Positions 27,101-35,957 of a stretch of 64,000 nt of DNA are shown here, in pieces. The translations under genes and the position numbers were made by a program. The DNA is taken from positions 7,390,744 to 7,454,743 of the forward strand of contig NC_016609.1 of the NCBI RefSeq assembly GCF_000246855.1, given 5' to 3'. Position 1 is the stretch's first letter; every line of letters begins with the position of its first letter. The notes beneath the pieces are model-generated. The model had not been told where the DNA came from, did not search any database, and saw only the letters and a program-made list of their open reading frames with translations. Source of the stretch: Niastella koreensis GR20-10. Lineage in GTDB: Bacteria > Bacteroidota > Bacteroidia > Chitinophagales > Chitinophagaceae.

Positions 27101-28724
27101 AATTACCAATGGCTTCTTTGATCTCGTAATTGTCGTTGAGATACATCCCGGCAAATCCCATCTTATCGGCCAGCACGTTCCGGAAATCATCCGACAACTG
27201 TACATCGGTTTTTGTTTTGCTGCCGGTATTGGTAGTAAGGGCAGCCAGCTTGTTACGGGCTGAATTAAGCACGCCGCGGGCATAGGTATTCTGATCCGTT
27301 GTGCGCCGGTATATTTTCCACTTATTATTTACTTCGGTAAACCCTTTGCGTAAAAGCGATGGGTTTTCACTGGTGCCCAGGAACAGATAACCGCCGCTGT
27401 TCAATGAAAAATGCAGGGTTGACAATACATTTTCCTGCAGAGAAGGGTTCAAATAAATCAGCATATTGCGGCAGGTGATCAGGTCGTTCTTAATGAACGG
27501 CGGATCTTTGGTAATATCATGTGCGGCAAAGACCACCTGTTTGCGAATCCGCGGAATGATGACCATGCCGTCTTCTACCTCGGTAAAATATTCCTGCTGT
27601 ATTTTTTTATCAAGCCCCAGCAACTGGTTGTAGCTGTACTTACCTTTCGATGCAAACTCAACAGCTGATTTATCAATATCGCTGGCAAAGATCTTTACCT
27701 CAAACTGTTTGTTGAACTGTTGCTGCGCCTTATCGATGAGGATGGCAATTGAATACGCTTCCTGGCCGGTACTGCAGGCAGTAACCCATACTTTCAATGA
27801 TTCCTGTTCTTCTTTACTTTCCACCAGTTTCAGAATAACCTGGCGGTTCAAACAGTCAAACGCATCTTTATCACGAAAGAAATTGGTAACGCCAATAAAA
27901 AACTCCCGGGTAAGCATCAATGGCTCTTCTTCATGCGCCGCTACATAACGTTCATACGCCTGGATGTCTTCGAGCTTCAGCATTTGCATGCGCCGGGTAA
28001 GGCGCCGTACGATGGTCGGTTCTTTATATTGTAAAAAATCATAACCAGTTTTGCGATAGATGATCGACAGAATGTTTTGAACGCCGTCGTTATAATTTTT
28101 TGACGAAGTGTTCTTCGATGGAATTACGCCATCGATATGGTTCTCGATCTGGCTGAACACTTCATCGGGAGAAACAATAAGATCTGCATAGCCTGAGCCA
28201 ATAGCACTTTTGGGCATTCCATCAAAGCGCGCAGTGGCAGGGTTTTGCACAATTACAAAACCACCATGGTCTTTAACGGCCTCAATACCCCGGGTACCAT
28301 CGGTACCGGTACCGCTGAGCAGTACCGCAACGGCAAATTGACGCTGGTCGCGGGCCAGTGATTGAAAAAAAGTATCAATGGCTGTATTGGGGCCTTTATC
28401 AAATTCTTTTTCGGCCAGGATGAGCAGGCCGTTGTGGATAGTTAATTCTTTATTATTAGGGATCACATATACTTTACCCGGTTCAACCCGCTGGCGATGG
28501 CCGGCTTCTTCTACCGGCATATGTGTATGCTTGCCCAGCAGTTCAACCAGCAGGCTTTTGTAGTCGCTCGACAAATGTTGCACTACAATAAAAGCAATGT
28601 TCTCGCTGTACGAAACATTATCAAACAGTTCATTGATCGCTTCCAGTCCGCCTGCAGACGCTCCAATGCCTATTACATATGTATCATCCTGTTGTGGGGT
28701 ATTATTTTTCGTAAAGAATAACAT
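24141..28724 (-). CDS. CheB-CheR-PAS hybrid sensor histidine kinase
   Basis: This is a 1527-residue multidomain signalling protein. Residues about 15-190 are a CheB methylesterase (GIGASAGGLEAINE serine, VVQHLSSDY histidine, LSGTGTDGTRGIEAV aspartate). Residues about 215-480 are a CheR methyltransferase (VWVTACSTGQEAYSIAILI, then FKNDLITCRNMLIYLNP-like). A coiled coil of repeated NEELQSSNEELQSANEEL units follows at about 655-720. Several PAS domains follow at about 720-1270 (WDWNFAENNVWWSDSFYELF; FNQKWYDYTGLTPEQ). The C-terminus is a HisKA domain (FASVASHDLKEPLRKIHFF) and an ATPase (FQNIIANSLKFHKPGQ, DEGIGFEDQYSRKIFSLF, GTGIGLAIANKIVERH). It lies between the phytochrome and the response regulator. 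Confidence 0.93.
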   Translation of the reverse strand: MLFFTKNNTPQQDDTYVIGIGASAGGLEAINELFDNVSYSENIAFIVVQHLSSDYKSLLVELLGKHTHMPVEEAGHRQRVEPGKVYVIPNNKELTIHNGLLILAEKEFDKGPNTAIDTFFQSLARDQRQFAVAVLLSGTGTDGTRGIEAVKDHGGFVIVQNPATARFDGMPKSAIGSGYADLIVSPDEVFSQIENHIDGVIPSKNTSSKNYNDGVQNILSIIYRKTGYDFLQYKEPTIVRRLTRRMQMLKLEDIQAYERYVAAHEEEPLMLTREFFIGVTNFFRDKDAFDCLNRQVILKLVESKEEQESLKVWVTACSTGQEAYSIAILIDKAQQQFNKQFEVKIFASDIDKSAVEFASKGKYSYNQLLGLDKKIQQEYFTEVEDGMVIIPRIRKQVVFAAHDITKDPPFIKNDLITCRNMLIYLNPSLQENVLSTLHFSLNSGGYLFLGTSENPSLLRKGFTEVNNKWKIYRRTTDQNTYARGVLNSARNKLAALTTNTGSKTKTDVQLSDDFRNVLADKMGFAGMYLNDNYEIKEAIGNFRKYLTLPDKLSTLNILKMAPSELSGMLSTTLRKVLKENAKQEIRNVRVRLNEEQRMLDVFIYPPRETSNGSYSLVVFADSILKGDKTPVMVQDVSELQKDQYVSQLEDELRETRTNLQMAIESLETANEELQSSNEELQSANEELQSSNEELQSLNEELHTLNTEHQIRIKELVELNDDISNYLQTSQIGQIFLDQKLRIRRFNNSVASVFNIIEGDIGRPIDHITHHIKASSFAEDIKKASKSGAVIEREIELDNGNVYLLRILPYIRQDKVRDGLVISMVDISATRNLNTLVKSVFEASANPIFVFESKRGEDGKIIDYTCKIANHNAYHSLGTLMKEDRMSLTKDFPELASTQLYKKYNEVVNTGEPALGLEINFTKNGNKQWFQAGINKMQDGFVLVLSDITLRKEAEEKLRRNYNELLITKETLRELNNQLEKKVRERTRDLEESEERFRMVASLTNDVIWDWNFAENNVWWSDSFYELFGYGKDEKLVQKHFFRLKHIHIDDRQRVEEAINATLENPRKEFNVGYRFQKQNGEYAYVLDRGMLLTDDQGIPYRMIGAMVDVTRLEQSNQQLQEKKIELQTQIGQFRFVTDFMPQIVFSAYADGNFDFFNQKWYDYTGLTPEQTLNNGWMGVLHPQDLERARKTWQQSLTNGNTFQFENRMRRTDGAYRWFLVRALPMRDEKGVIEKWFGTFTDIHDQKLAEQLLEEKVQERTRELRLTNEKLEASNADLMQFASVASHDLKEPLRKIHFFSGLIKEMFAEEASTKDLEAYIDRIISASSRATSLINDVLSYSRLSSENLVEEVDLNKIVGEILQDLELVIGEKNARIQVGHLPVIQAVSGQMRQLFQNIIANSLKFHKPGQSPVIYITSKPVENADYPEMKDAAGQLYEIRMKDEGIGFEDQYSRKIFSLFQRLNSKEKYEGTGIGLAIANKIVERHHGVIIARGHKHDGAEFIIVLPETQPVVHSDNDGQAKNELIIK

Positions 28725-28753
28725 GCTTTTTATCCTATAAGAACTTATTGTTT

Positions 28754-30283
28754 TTAATTAAACCGGTTTAAAGTGTGTTGCACTAAAAAATTCCGGAACT
28801 GTTCTGCTGCCGCCACCTCCTCACTATGCCATTGTGCTGCCGTTTGATGAACCGTTTGCTGCCAAACCTTAAAGGAATGGCGGGGATGGTAAATGGTTGA
28901 ATTGGGCTCGAATTGTACGGCATCATTTGGATTACCCCCCCATAAAATGGTGTTCAGTAACTCAGGCCGGAAGGCAATGAGATAATTGCCCCGGTCAGGC
29001 TGGATAGGCAACGCCAGGATCCCACTGGCGGTTTCGGTAAAACTTCTTCCTTCTTCAAAAACAAGCGGCAGCTGGTTTTCGTGAAAAGTTTGTTGCCGCG
29101 CCTTTTGCCTGAGCCAGTATACCAGGGTTTCTATATCAACCTGTTCCGGCGTTTGTCCACTGGTTTCAATGTGCCCTTCCCAGCAAATAGCAACGCCACT
29201 TGCATGCAGGAAATCCTGCAACAGGGGGGCGTTTTCGAGGAAGGCTTCCATCATACTGTTTTTATTTACAAAGTTTTCAACCAGCGTCGCAAACTGCCGG
29301 GTGAGTTGCTGCTTCATTATTACTCCTTCCGCATTTTGCAGGCTGGTTATTTTTTGTGATACAATATTCGAGATCATTTCCACTACCGAGCACTCTTCGA
29401 ATGATAAATATTTGGGGACCTTATGATGACAGGCAATTAAACCCCATAATTTATCCTGGTACAGAATGCGGGCCGACATAGAAGCCATCACCTGCATGTT
29501 TTTTAAATACTCCAAATGAACGGTAGCTACGCTGCGCAAATCGGCATTTAACAGATTGGTAAAACCCTTGCTCACCGGGTTTATTAGTGGATATAGCTTT
29601 ACATTTTCATATTCGCGGTTGGGAATAAGCCGGTAAGGATTTTTAACATACATCTCCCTGGCCGGTTTGGGAATATCTGAAGCGGGAAAGGTTAATCCCA
29701 GGTACCTTTCCATATCGTCTTCTGCTTCCTCTGCCAACACTGTGCCATTCCACTCCTCATCAAAACGATAGATCATAACTTTATCAAAACCAGTGACATT
29801 TTTTATTTCCAGTGCGGCCGCAAGGCAAACGTCTTTTAACGTTTCGCATTGATTTACGTGTTGCATTACCTGCTTTATCCGCTGGTAAATATGAATAAAA
29901 GTACGGCCCTGCTGGGGGTAGAAACTTTTTAAGGAAGCTTCGATCATACAACCTTCTTCAACTGTATGCACCAGGCACAACACCTGTTCTTCGCCTTCCT
30001 TTACATTGAATGTAAGGGTGAGCGGCAGTTTTTCACTCATGTCTTCCCTGATGGTTGATCGAAGATTGTGAATGCTTTGGGGCGACAAAAACGCCGAAGC
30101 CGGTTTACCTGCTACTTCACGTGCGGGTTGAGATAATAGCCCGGAAACATTTTCACTTACCTGAATGATCGTATTAACGGTATTGTCTAATAGCAAAAGA
30201 ACCCCATGTGGTTGAATGGAATTTGTTTGATGTATTGGTAGCCTGCCACAAAAGCTGGCGTCGTAGTTATTCTCTAATGACAC
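28754..30283 (-). CDS. bphP: Bacteriophytochrome photosensory module without an output domain
   Basis: The 509 residues are a PAS-GAF-PHY red/far-red photosensor. The N-terminal PAS has the biliverdin-binding cysteine at residue 12 (SFCGRLPIHQTNSIQPHGVL). The GAF domain has the hallmark FPASDIPKPAREMYVKNPYR and the conserved histidine in GLIACHHKVPKYLSFE. The PHY domain has the tongue motif PRHSFKVWQQTV near residue 470. The protein stops about 25 residues after this motif, so there is no histidine kinase or other effector. The kinase gene starts 29 bp downstream on the same strand, suggesting that the signal passes to it in trans. The motif set is complete, so light binding is likely. Confidence 0.92.
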   Translation of the reverse strand: MSLENNYDASFCGRLPIHQTNSIQPHGVLLLLDNTVNTIIQVSENVSGLLSQPAREVAGKPASAFLSPQSIHNLRSTIREDMSEKLPLTLTFNVKEGEEQVLCLVHTVEEGCMIEASLKSFYPQQGRTFIHIYQRIKQVMQHVNQCETLKDVCLAAALEIKNVTGFDKVMIYRFDEEWNGTVLAEEAEDDMERYLGLTFPASDIPKPAREMYVKNPYRLIPNREYENVKLYPLINPVSKGFTNLLNADLRSVATVHLEYLKNMQVMASMSARILYQDKLWGLIACHHKVPKYLSFEECSVVEMISNIVSQKITSLQNAEGVIMKQQLTRQFATLVENFVNKNSMMEAFLENAPLLQDFLHASGVAICWEGHIETSGQTPEQVDIETLVYWLRQKARQQTFHENQLPLVFEEGRSFTETASGILALPIQPDRGNYLIAFRPELLNTILWGGNPNDAVQFEPNSTIYHPRHSFKVWQQTVHQTAAQWHSEEVAAAEQFRNFLVQHTLNRFN

Positions 30284-30523
30284 AAAAGATTGATTTACAG
30301 CTAAAATATAGAACCTTTATAAATAACAATACGCTACTCAAAATGTAATCGTTATTTAATTACATTTTAATGACGTAGCATAGTATTCAGACTTCTTTTT
30401 TTGTAAGAAAAAAATCATGCCATTAAAAAATGGGAAATATTCTGCAGTGTTTGGGGAAGGCGAGTGTATGCGAAGGCAATTACGCCATTTGCGTCAATCA
30501 CCTTTTGGTAACCAATAAATTTT

Positions 30524-32056
30524 CTATTCAACCTTCTGAACAAACCAGCGATCAGCAGCCTGTTGCAGCTCCTTGCAATCAGGATCATTGTCTGCAGCCC
30601 AGGCAATAATGCCATCGGGGCGAACCAGTAAGGCGCTTATGCCTAAACAATTTTTTGCATGTCGTGAAACATACCTGAGCTGATCGCCATAGGCAGCCGC
30701 TGTTTTTTTAAGCGAAGCGTTCCCGTCGAAATCAAGCAGTATTCCCTGGCCATTGTGCATACACTCACCAATCATCACCCCATCTTCCAACTCAAAGTTG
30801 GGAACACTACGGCCAACGAGTGGATGGCTGCTGCCAAAATTGTACTGCGTGTTAATTCCCCACACGCGGGCAGCCATATAGGTTGCACCATCGCGGGTAT
30901 TAATAAGATCGCGGAGAATTGCATACAGGGCACGGGCAGACGGGTTTGGTTTCATAATGGCTACCTGTGCGCGTGACCAATCCAACACCTGTGCGCCGAC
31001 CGGATAGCGTTCGGCATAATAACTATCCAACAAACCTTCCGGCGCAATCCCGTTAATAGTTGCAGCGAGTTTCCATCCCAGGTTCATGGCATCGCCCAGG
31101 CCAACGTTCAGGCCCTGCCCACCCAATGGGGAATGAATATGCGCAGCATCACCGGCCAACAATATTCGTCCGTTGCGATAGGCTGTAGCCTGCCGGGCAC
31201 GGTCTGTCCAGGTAGTAGCGATATGCAGTTTAGTGATCGTAACGTCGGTGTTAGAAACGCGGCGCAGTACCTCCTGCACATGTTCGAGCGTCAACGGTTT
31301 TTCAGAACTATGAAAGACGCCGCCATCAAAATCCTGAATGAGTACATAGCCAGGCTGTGATTGCATATACATACCGGTTGGGGTAACATTTCTGCCGGGA
31401 CTCAGTTTCTCAGGATCTGCCATATCGGCCAGCACAGTATAACCGGTAAATTCCGGTTCGGTACCAGCAAATTCAAAACCGCATGCCTTGCGAACAACAC
31501 TTCGGCTTCCATCACAACCCACGAGCCATTTAGCATTAAAAGTTTGATCACCTGACTGAACCTTCACGCCTTCGAAGGTTTGCTGAAAACCAGTAATAGC
31601 CAACCCGCGCTTAATTGTTACGCCGAGTGATGCTGCACGCCGCGCCAACACCGTTTCTATCTCCTGCATTTCAGAAATTAAACTGGTAACGGTTGAACCT
31701 GGCAAACGGTACTTCCATTGTGAAGGATCAATATCCCCTTCATGAAATGGAATGCCCGCGAAGTGCCCTACCTGACGACGGGGGCCTTGTTTGGCATTTT
31801 GGTGAGGATTTTTAAGGCGGTTGTGCAGTTCCAGTTCGTTTAACAATCCACGCCGGTAAAACGCTTCAACTGTAAGCGAAGAAAGCCCGCGGATACCAAA
31901 AGGAAGTTGTTTCAAAGGAGAAAGCGGATCAGCCGCTTTTTCCAATACAAGTACTGAGCATTTGGCTAAGGCCAGTTCACAGGCCAGGAACAGCCCTACC
32001 GGGCCTGCACCGGAGATGATCACATCGTATACAGGATAATCTCGTGTAGTTTTCAT
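30524..32056 (-). CDS. FAD-dependent aromatic monooxygenase
   Basis: This 510-residue flavoprotein hydroxylates an aromatic or polyketide-type substrate using NAD(P)H and oxygen. Motifs are the dinucleotide fold VIISGAGPVGLFLACELA, the DG segment LVGCDGSRSVVRKACGF, and the second FAD motif GDAAHIHSPLGGQGLNVGLG. The C-terminal ~130 residues (LLVRPDGIIAWAADN) are the thioredoxin-like domain of the PheA/TfdB and polyketide hydroxylase group. An AraC regulator ends 41 bp upstream in the same direction, suggesting co-transcription. Confidence 0.9.
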   Translation of the reverse strand: MKTTRDYPVYDVIISGAGPVGLFLACELALAKCSVLVLEKAADPLSPLKQLPFGIRGLSSLTVEAFYRRGLLNELELHNRLKNPHQNAKQGPRRQVGHFAGIPFHEGDIDPSQWKYRLPGSTVTSLISEMQEIETVLARRAASLGVTIKRGLAITGFQQTFEGVKVQSGDQTFNAKWLVGCDGSRSVVRKACGFEFAGTEPEFTGYTVLADMADPEKLSPGRNVTPTGMYMQSQPGYVLIQDFDGGVFHSSEKPLTLEHVQEVLRRVSNTDVTITKLHIATTWTDRARQATAYRNGRILLAGDAAHIHSPLGGQGLNVGLGDAMNLGWKLAATINGIAPEGLLDSYYAERYPVGAQVLDWSRAQVAIMKPNPSARALYAILRDLINTRDGATYMAARVWGINTQYNFGSSHPLVGRSVPNFELEDGVMIGECMHNGQGILLDFDGNASLKKTAAAYGDQLRYVSRHAKNCLGISALLVRPDGIIAWAADNDPDCKELQQAADRWFVQKVE

Positions 32057-32096
32057 ATTGAATGATTGTTACACAAAATTGAGGAATGCACCGGCG

Positions 32097-32909
32097 TCAG
32101 GCTTGTATAAACGCGACAAAATCGTTGCCGGCCTGTTTTTCCTGTTTTACTTTTCGTGCAAATGCAGCGGGCGTAGTACCGCTGTACCGTTTGAATTCTT
32201 TGCTCAGGTGCGATTGATCGGTGTAACCCAGTTCGTGGGCCAGTCCGGCCAGGTTGGAATCCGGGTTCATCCATAATTGATTTCGCACCTGCTGAAAGCG
32301 CATCACACTGGATACGTCTTTAACAGTATAGCCGGCAGCCTGCTTGAATTTTCTTTCCAGAGTACGTACCGTTGCATGCGCCGCCGCTGCTACCTGATTT
32401 ACCGGGATGGCGCCGTTGGCTTCCTGCATGGCAACACCTGCTTTGAACAACATACTGTCAGTGGCAAGATGCGCGTGTGCATGCAGGAAATACCGGTTTA
32501 CTTCATCTATTGCTTCTTCTATTTTACCAACCTGTAGCCAATCAGTCAATGGAGCCTGGAGCTGCGCGATGGGATGGTCAAATGTTCGTACGCCGTCTTT
32601 ACCGGGCTGAAGTCCCAGCAAATCGAACACCGTCCAGGGATAACACCTGATACCAATGACCTCAAACCGGTTTTTAGTGTAAAAAATAGCGGGCTGATTG
32701 AGCAGACCTGTAAGGAAAGGAGATGGCAACGGCTGCAAGCCTTCACCGGTTTCAATGCTAACGGTGTTCCCGAAGTAAAAAATAATCTCCGCATAGCCAT
32801 CGGGCAGAACCTCAAAACCTGTTTGTTGGTCCCCAAAGTCTCTCCGGTCGTACCAAAAGCACTCTATGCTATCCTGCAGCGCTACAGGTGGATCAAATTC
32901 CTGGTGCAT
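32097..32909 (-). CDS. AraC family transcriptional regulator (DUF6597-type N-terminus)
   Basis: This 270-residue protein begins with a sensor region (MHQEFDPPVALQDSIECFWY, then FEVLPDGYAEIIFYFG) of the kind often named DUF6597. It ends with an AraC helix-turn-helix pair (VNQVAAAAHATVRTLERKF and AHELGYTDQSHLSKEFKRYS, then GTTPAAFARK). It is followed after 41 bp by the flavin monooxygenase gene, its likely target. Confidence 0.9.
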   Translation of the reverse strand: MHQEFDPPVALQDSIECFWYDRRDFGDQQTGFEVLPDGYAEIIFYFGNTVSIETGEGLQPLPSPFLTGLLNQPAIFYTKNRFEVIGIRCYPWTVFDLLGLQPGKDGVRTFDHPIAQLQAPLTDWLQVGKIEEAIDEVNRYFLHAHAHLATDSMLFKAGVAMQEANGAIPVNQVAAAAHATVRTLERKFKQAAGYTVKDVSSVMRFQQVRNQLWMNPDSNLAGLAHELGYTDQSHLSKEFKRYSGTTPAAFARKVKQEKQAGNDFVAFIQA

Positions 32910-32934
32910 GCCTGAAAGGTAGGCTATTTTTAAG

Positions 32935-33489
32935 TCAGCCGAATTTCTTTACCTGTTCGCGGATGTAACTATCTTCAAAAGCGGAGCGGGCTGTAAACTC
33001 AATCCCCTTTTCACTCCAGCGTTGGATGATCTTAGCCAGTACATCATAATGCTTAAATGTACCCAGGTAAAAGATCAACTCATATTTAACTCCGCGGTAC
33101 ATGAATGCGATGGTATTTTTATCTCCGTATTCTGTTGCGGTTGCCTTCCGCCCCATCAGGCTTGTGGTATGATGTTTAAATGTATCGAAAGCAAATATGT
33201 AAATATCCAGTTCTTCCACTTCCCCGATCGGCATCCGCAAAGTTCCCCATATCAATTCATCGGGTGTAATTTCCAGTTTTCTGTCATCGACGGAGCGCAT
33301 AGAGAAAATTGATTTTGGCCGCAGTACTGCATAAATGGCTAAAAAGATCAATACAGCTACCCCAATAAGATTTACATACGCCGGTAAGGTGGAAGAATAG
33401 TAAAAGAACAATACAGTTCCCAGCACCATCAGTCCTAACATCCACGGTGCGGAGCGCCTGTATTTATATACTGTAGTGGTGAGCTTCAT
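32935..33489 (-). CDS. Membrane protein with a PH-like cytoplasmic domain, unknown function
   Basis: This 184-residue protein has two adjacent membrane segments (APWMLGLMVLGTVLFFYY; VNLIGVAVLIFLAIYAVL) and a soluble C-terminal part. The latter begins with DRKLEITPDELIWGTLRMP, which is reminiscent of bacterial PH-like domains after a membrane hairpin, but this is only an impression. It starts upstream of the AraC gene at 32909 with a 26-bp gap. No catalytic residues are evident. Confidence 0.6.
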   Translation of the reverse strand: MKLTTTVYKYRRSAPWMLGLMVLGTVLFFYYSSTLPAYVNLIGVAVLIFLAIYAVLRPKSIFSMRSVDDRKLEITPDELIWGTLRMPIGEVEELDIYIFAFDTFKHHTTSLMGRKATATEYGDKNTIAFMYRGVKYELIFYLGTFKHYDVLAKIIQRWSEKGIEFTARSAFEDSYIREQVKKFG

Positions 33490-33548
33490 TGACAGTAAGA
33501 TCGCTACAATATCTTAAAATACAAAATCCGCAGGATGGTAAATCGTCC

Positions 33549-34292
33549 CTAGAATAACGGAGTAAATGACTGTTCCTCTTTAACATCCTTCACCACCTTT
33601 TCCAACTGTTTATATGTTGCATTGTATAAAAATACCGCCATACTGATGCGCTTTACGCCACAATCTGCCAGGGCTTTTACAGCCGGGAGCTTAGGCGTTC
33701 CAACAACATTTACCGGAAGAGAAACGGCCGCAGTAATCTCTTTAATGATGGACGTGTCTGAAACACCAGTAACAAATAAGCCGTCTGCGCCTGCCTCTTT
33801 ATATAACTTTGCTCTCTCCAGGGTTCGTTCAAGCGGTGAATCCAACTTTTGTAAGAACCCATCTGTTCGTGCATTGATAAATAATTGCTGATTGGTTTTT
33901 ACCAAATAGCTTTTGATACCGTTTAACTTTTTCAGATAGGTTTCTTCGCCCTGCGCGTCTTCTATGTTTATTCCCACCACACCAGCTTCAATCAATTTTT
34001 GAATATGACCGTTTAAGGTTTCCAGGTCATTTGTATACCCTCTTTCAAAATCAACAGAAAGCGGGATGTTTGTGCATGAACGTATTCTTTGGATCACATA
34101 CAACAATTCACTAAAGGGAATTTTTTCACCATCTTCATAGCCCAATGAATTGGCAATGGCGCCGCTTGAGGTAGCGATGGCTTTATAGCCATTTTCTTCT
34201 ATGAGTTTCGCGCTCTTTACATTCCAGGCGTTTGCTATTATAAACGGCGCTGGCTGATGGTGTAATTGAAAGAATTTTTCGTAGTTGTTCAT
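33549..34292 (-). CDS. Isocitrate lyase/PEP mutase family protein
   Basis: From ATG 34292 (MNNYEKFFQLHHQPAPFIIA) the product is about 247 residues; the frame extends to 34337. It shows the family pattern of a TIM barrel for carbon-carbon or carbon-phosphorus lyases: NAWNVKSAKLIEENGYKAIA, TSSGAIANSLGYEDG, IPLSVDFERGY (metal-binding acidic residues), GVVGINIEDAQGE, and FINARTDGFL. The reaction in this subgroup is usually unknown. It is divergent from a GlxA-type AraC regulator, 96 bp away, which may control it. Confidence 0.88.
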   Translation of the reverse strand: MNNYEKFFQLHHQPAPFIIANAWNVKSAKLIEENGYKAIATSSGAIANSLGYEDGEKIPFSELLYVIQRIRSCTNIPLSVDFERGYTNDLETLNGHIQKLIEAGVVGINIEDAQGEETYLKKLNGIKSYLVKTNQQLFINARTDGFLQKLDSPLERTLERAKLYKEAGADGLFVTGVSDTSIIKEITAAVSLPVNVVGTPKLPAVKALADCGVKRISMAVFLYNATYKQLEKVVKDVKEEQSFTPLF

Positions 34293-34388
34293 GAAGACAA
34301 AACTATCGAGCCTGCAGATCTCCGAAGGGGTGTACATTTAGCAATTTGAGGGGTTGTTTGTTCAATTCTCCCATAATACCTTAGCCTA

Positions 34389-35360
34389 ATGAAACAGGTG
34401 ACCTTTTTGATCGCAGACGGCGTATTGAAACCGAGTTGTCTTTTTAATGCCATTGAGGTGTTTGAAAAGGCCAACGAGTTCCTTGAACAAACTACGGGTG
34501 AATCTTACTTTGAGATCCGGCTTACCGGCACCAATCTGCAACAACGGCTGGCGAATGGTTTATTCAGCCTGCAGGTGGCGCCGTTGGCCGCGATTGACAA
34601 AGCGGGGATAATTATCCTGCCCAGTTTTACAGAGCAGGACGATTATGCGATTGGTAAAAACCGGGCAGCGCTGGATTGGGTTATCAGTCAGTTCAATGGG
34701 GGGGCTGAAGTGGCCAGTTTGTGTACCGGTACATTTCTGTTGGCAGCTACAGGGCTGCTGAATGGTAAACCCTGCGCCACGCACTGGAAAGCAGCCGCCT
34801 ATTTTCAGCGGTTGTTTCCTGAACTGGAATTGCATACCAATAAAATTCTCACCGATCAACAGGGCGTATATACCGCAGGTGGAGCGTTATCAAGTGTTAA
34901 CCTTGCGCTTTATATTGTAGAAAAATATTGTGGCCGCGAAGCCGCTCTCTATTGTGCCAGGATGTTACAAATTGACATTGACCGGAATTCACAATCTCCC
35001 TTTATAATGTTTGAGGGGCTAAAGGACCATAAGGATAATGTGATCCGTAATATTCAGGAATTCATAGAGCAACATATTGGTGACCGGATAACTGTAGACC
35101 AACTGGCCGTACACTGCAGTATGGACCGCATTAATTTTACCCGGCGATTTAAAAAAGCCACACAATTATCACCTGCCGACTATATTCAAAGAGTAAAAGT
35201 AGAAGGCGCCAAACGGCTTTTTGAATCAACCGGCCAGCAAATAAACGAGGTAATGTACAAGGTGGGCTATATAGATATAAAAGCTTTTCGCCAGCTATTT
35301 AAAAAGATAGTGGGAATGACGCCTGGTGACTACCGGAATAAGTTCAATAAAGTGGCTTAA
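34389..35360 (+). CDS. GlxA-type transcriptional regulator (DJ-1/PfpI plus AraC HTH)
   Basis: This 323-residue protein combines a DJ-1/PfpI-like domain (residues 1-195; VASLCTGTFLLAATGLLNGK with the nucleophile-elbow cysteine, then CATHWKAAAYFQRLFP) with an AraC HTH pair (DRITVDQLAVHCSMDRINFT, INEVMYKVGYIDIKAFRQLF). Such proteins are regulators of the GlxA family. It is divergent from the PEP mutase-like gene. Confidence 0.9.
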   Translation: MKQVTFLIADGVLKPSCLFNAIEVFEKANEFLEQTTGESYFEIRLTGTNLQQRLANGLFSLQVAPLAAIDKAGIIILPSFTEQDDYAIGKNRAALDWVISQFNGGAEVASLCTGTFLLAATGLLNGKPCATHWKAAAYFQRLFPELELHTNKILTDQQGVYTAGGALSSVNLALYIVEKYCGREAALYCARMLQIDIDRNSQSPFIMFEGLKDHKDNVIRNIQEFIEQHIGDRITVDQLAVHCSMDRINFTRRFKKATQLSPADYIQRVKVEGAKRLFESTGQQINEVMYKVGYIDIKAFRQLFKKIVGMTPGDYRNKFNKVA

Positions 35361-35362
35361 GA

Positions 35363-35782
35363 CTAATCATGCCTACTCTCTGCATATTTCTTGAAAGACC
35401 TGAGTATAGCCTGACAAAAATCCCGCTGTTCCTCCACTGAGGGTTCATTATCAGGTTCAAAAGTTTCTGTAATTATTACCGGGTAATCCTGACTGAAAGC
35501 AATGGAAGCTATCCGGCCACTGGTTAAGGTATAGGAAATATATTTATGCTCTTTGACCTCATCATATTTACCGGTAAAGTCAAAGCTGAATCTACCATCT
35601 TTAGTACCCATACGATATAAAAATTGCCCACCGGTGCGAAGATCATTTTGTACAAGGGGAGTGTGCCAGTCGTTATTTATATTATTCCATTGCCGAATGT
35701 CTGTGGGATCATTCCACTGGTTCCAGATCTGTTCAATTGGCGCCCGTACCTCGATGGTCACCGTTATCATCTGTTTCTTCAT
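35363..35782 (-). CDS. SRPBCC (AHSA1-like) domain protein
   Basis: From ATG 35782 (MKKQMITVTIEVRAPIEQIW) the product is about 139 residues. The pattern APIEQIWNQWNDPTDIRQWN and a C-terminal helix (EEQRDFCQAILRSFKKYAES) are those of the START/SRPBCC fold near Activator of Hsp90 ATPase homologues. These bind hydrophobic ligands; the role here is unknown. Its stop is 2 bp after the stop of the convergent GlxA-type gene. Confidence 0.85.
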   Translation of the reverse strand: MKKQMITVTIEVRAPIEQIWNQWNDPTDIRQWNNINNDWHTPLVQNDLRTGGQFLYRMGTKDGRFSFDFTGKYDEVKEHKYISYTLTSGRIASIAFSQDYPVIITETFEPDNEPSVEEQRDFCQAILRSFKKYAESRHD

Positions 35783-35890
35783 AACCTTATAAATTGAGTT
35801 TGTAAGTGAGGTAACAAATTTATGCACCTTAACCGTAGTCGAAGGGGTGTGAATACGACATTTTCAGAGGGTAGTTGCGACAGGGATGCA

Positions 35891-35928
35891 AAAAAAAAGC
35901 CCCGGTCCCGGCTCAGCCGGGACCGGGG
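35891..35928 (-). terminator. Strong terminator of the beta-barrel protein gene
   Basis: A perfect 13-bp GC-rich stem (35900-35912 with 35916-35928) has a 3-nt loop. On the minus strand it is followed by a long T run (35890-35898 on the plus strand is A-rich). It lies 30 bp after the stop of the gene at 35958. Confidence 0.9.
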
Positions 35929-35957
35929 TCTTATATAAAAGAGATTATATCAGCTTA

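Noticed and set aside
30415-30615. Small minus-strand ORF at the 3' end of the flavin monooxygenase
   Set aside because: It overlaps the real gene in another frame and shows no recognisable sequence or start site.
32053-32276. ORFs overlapping the ends of the AraC and monooxygenase genes
   Set aside because: They lie in other frames of the AraC gene and have no coding character.
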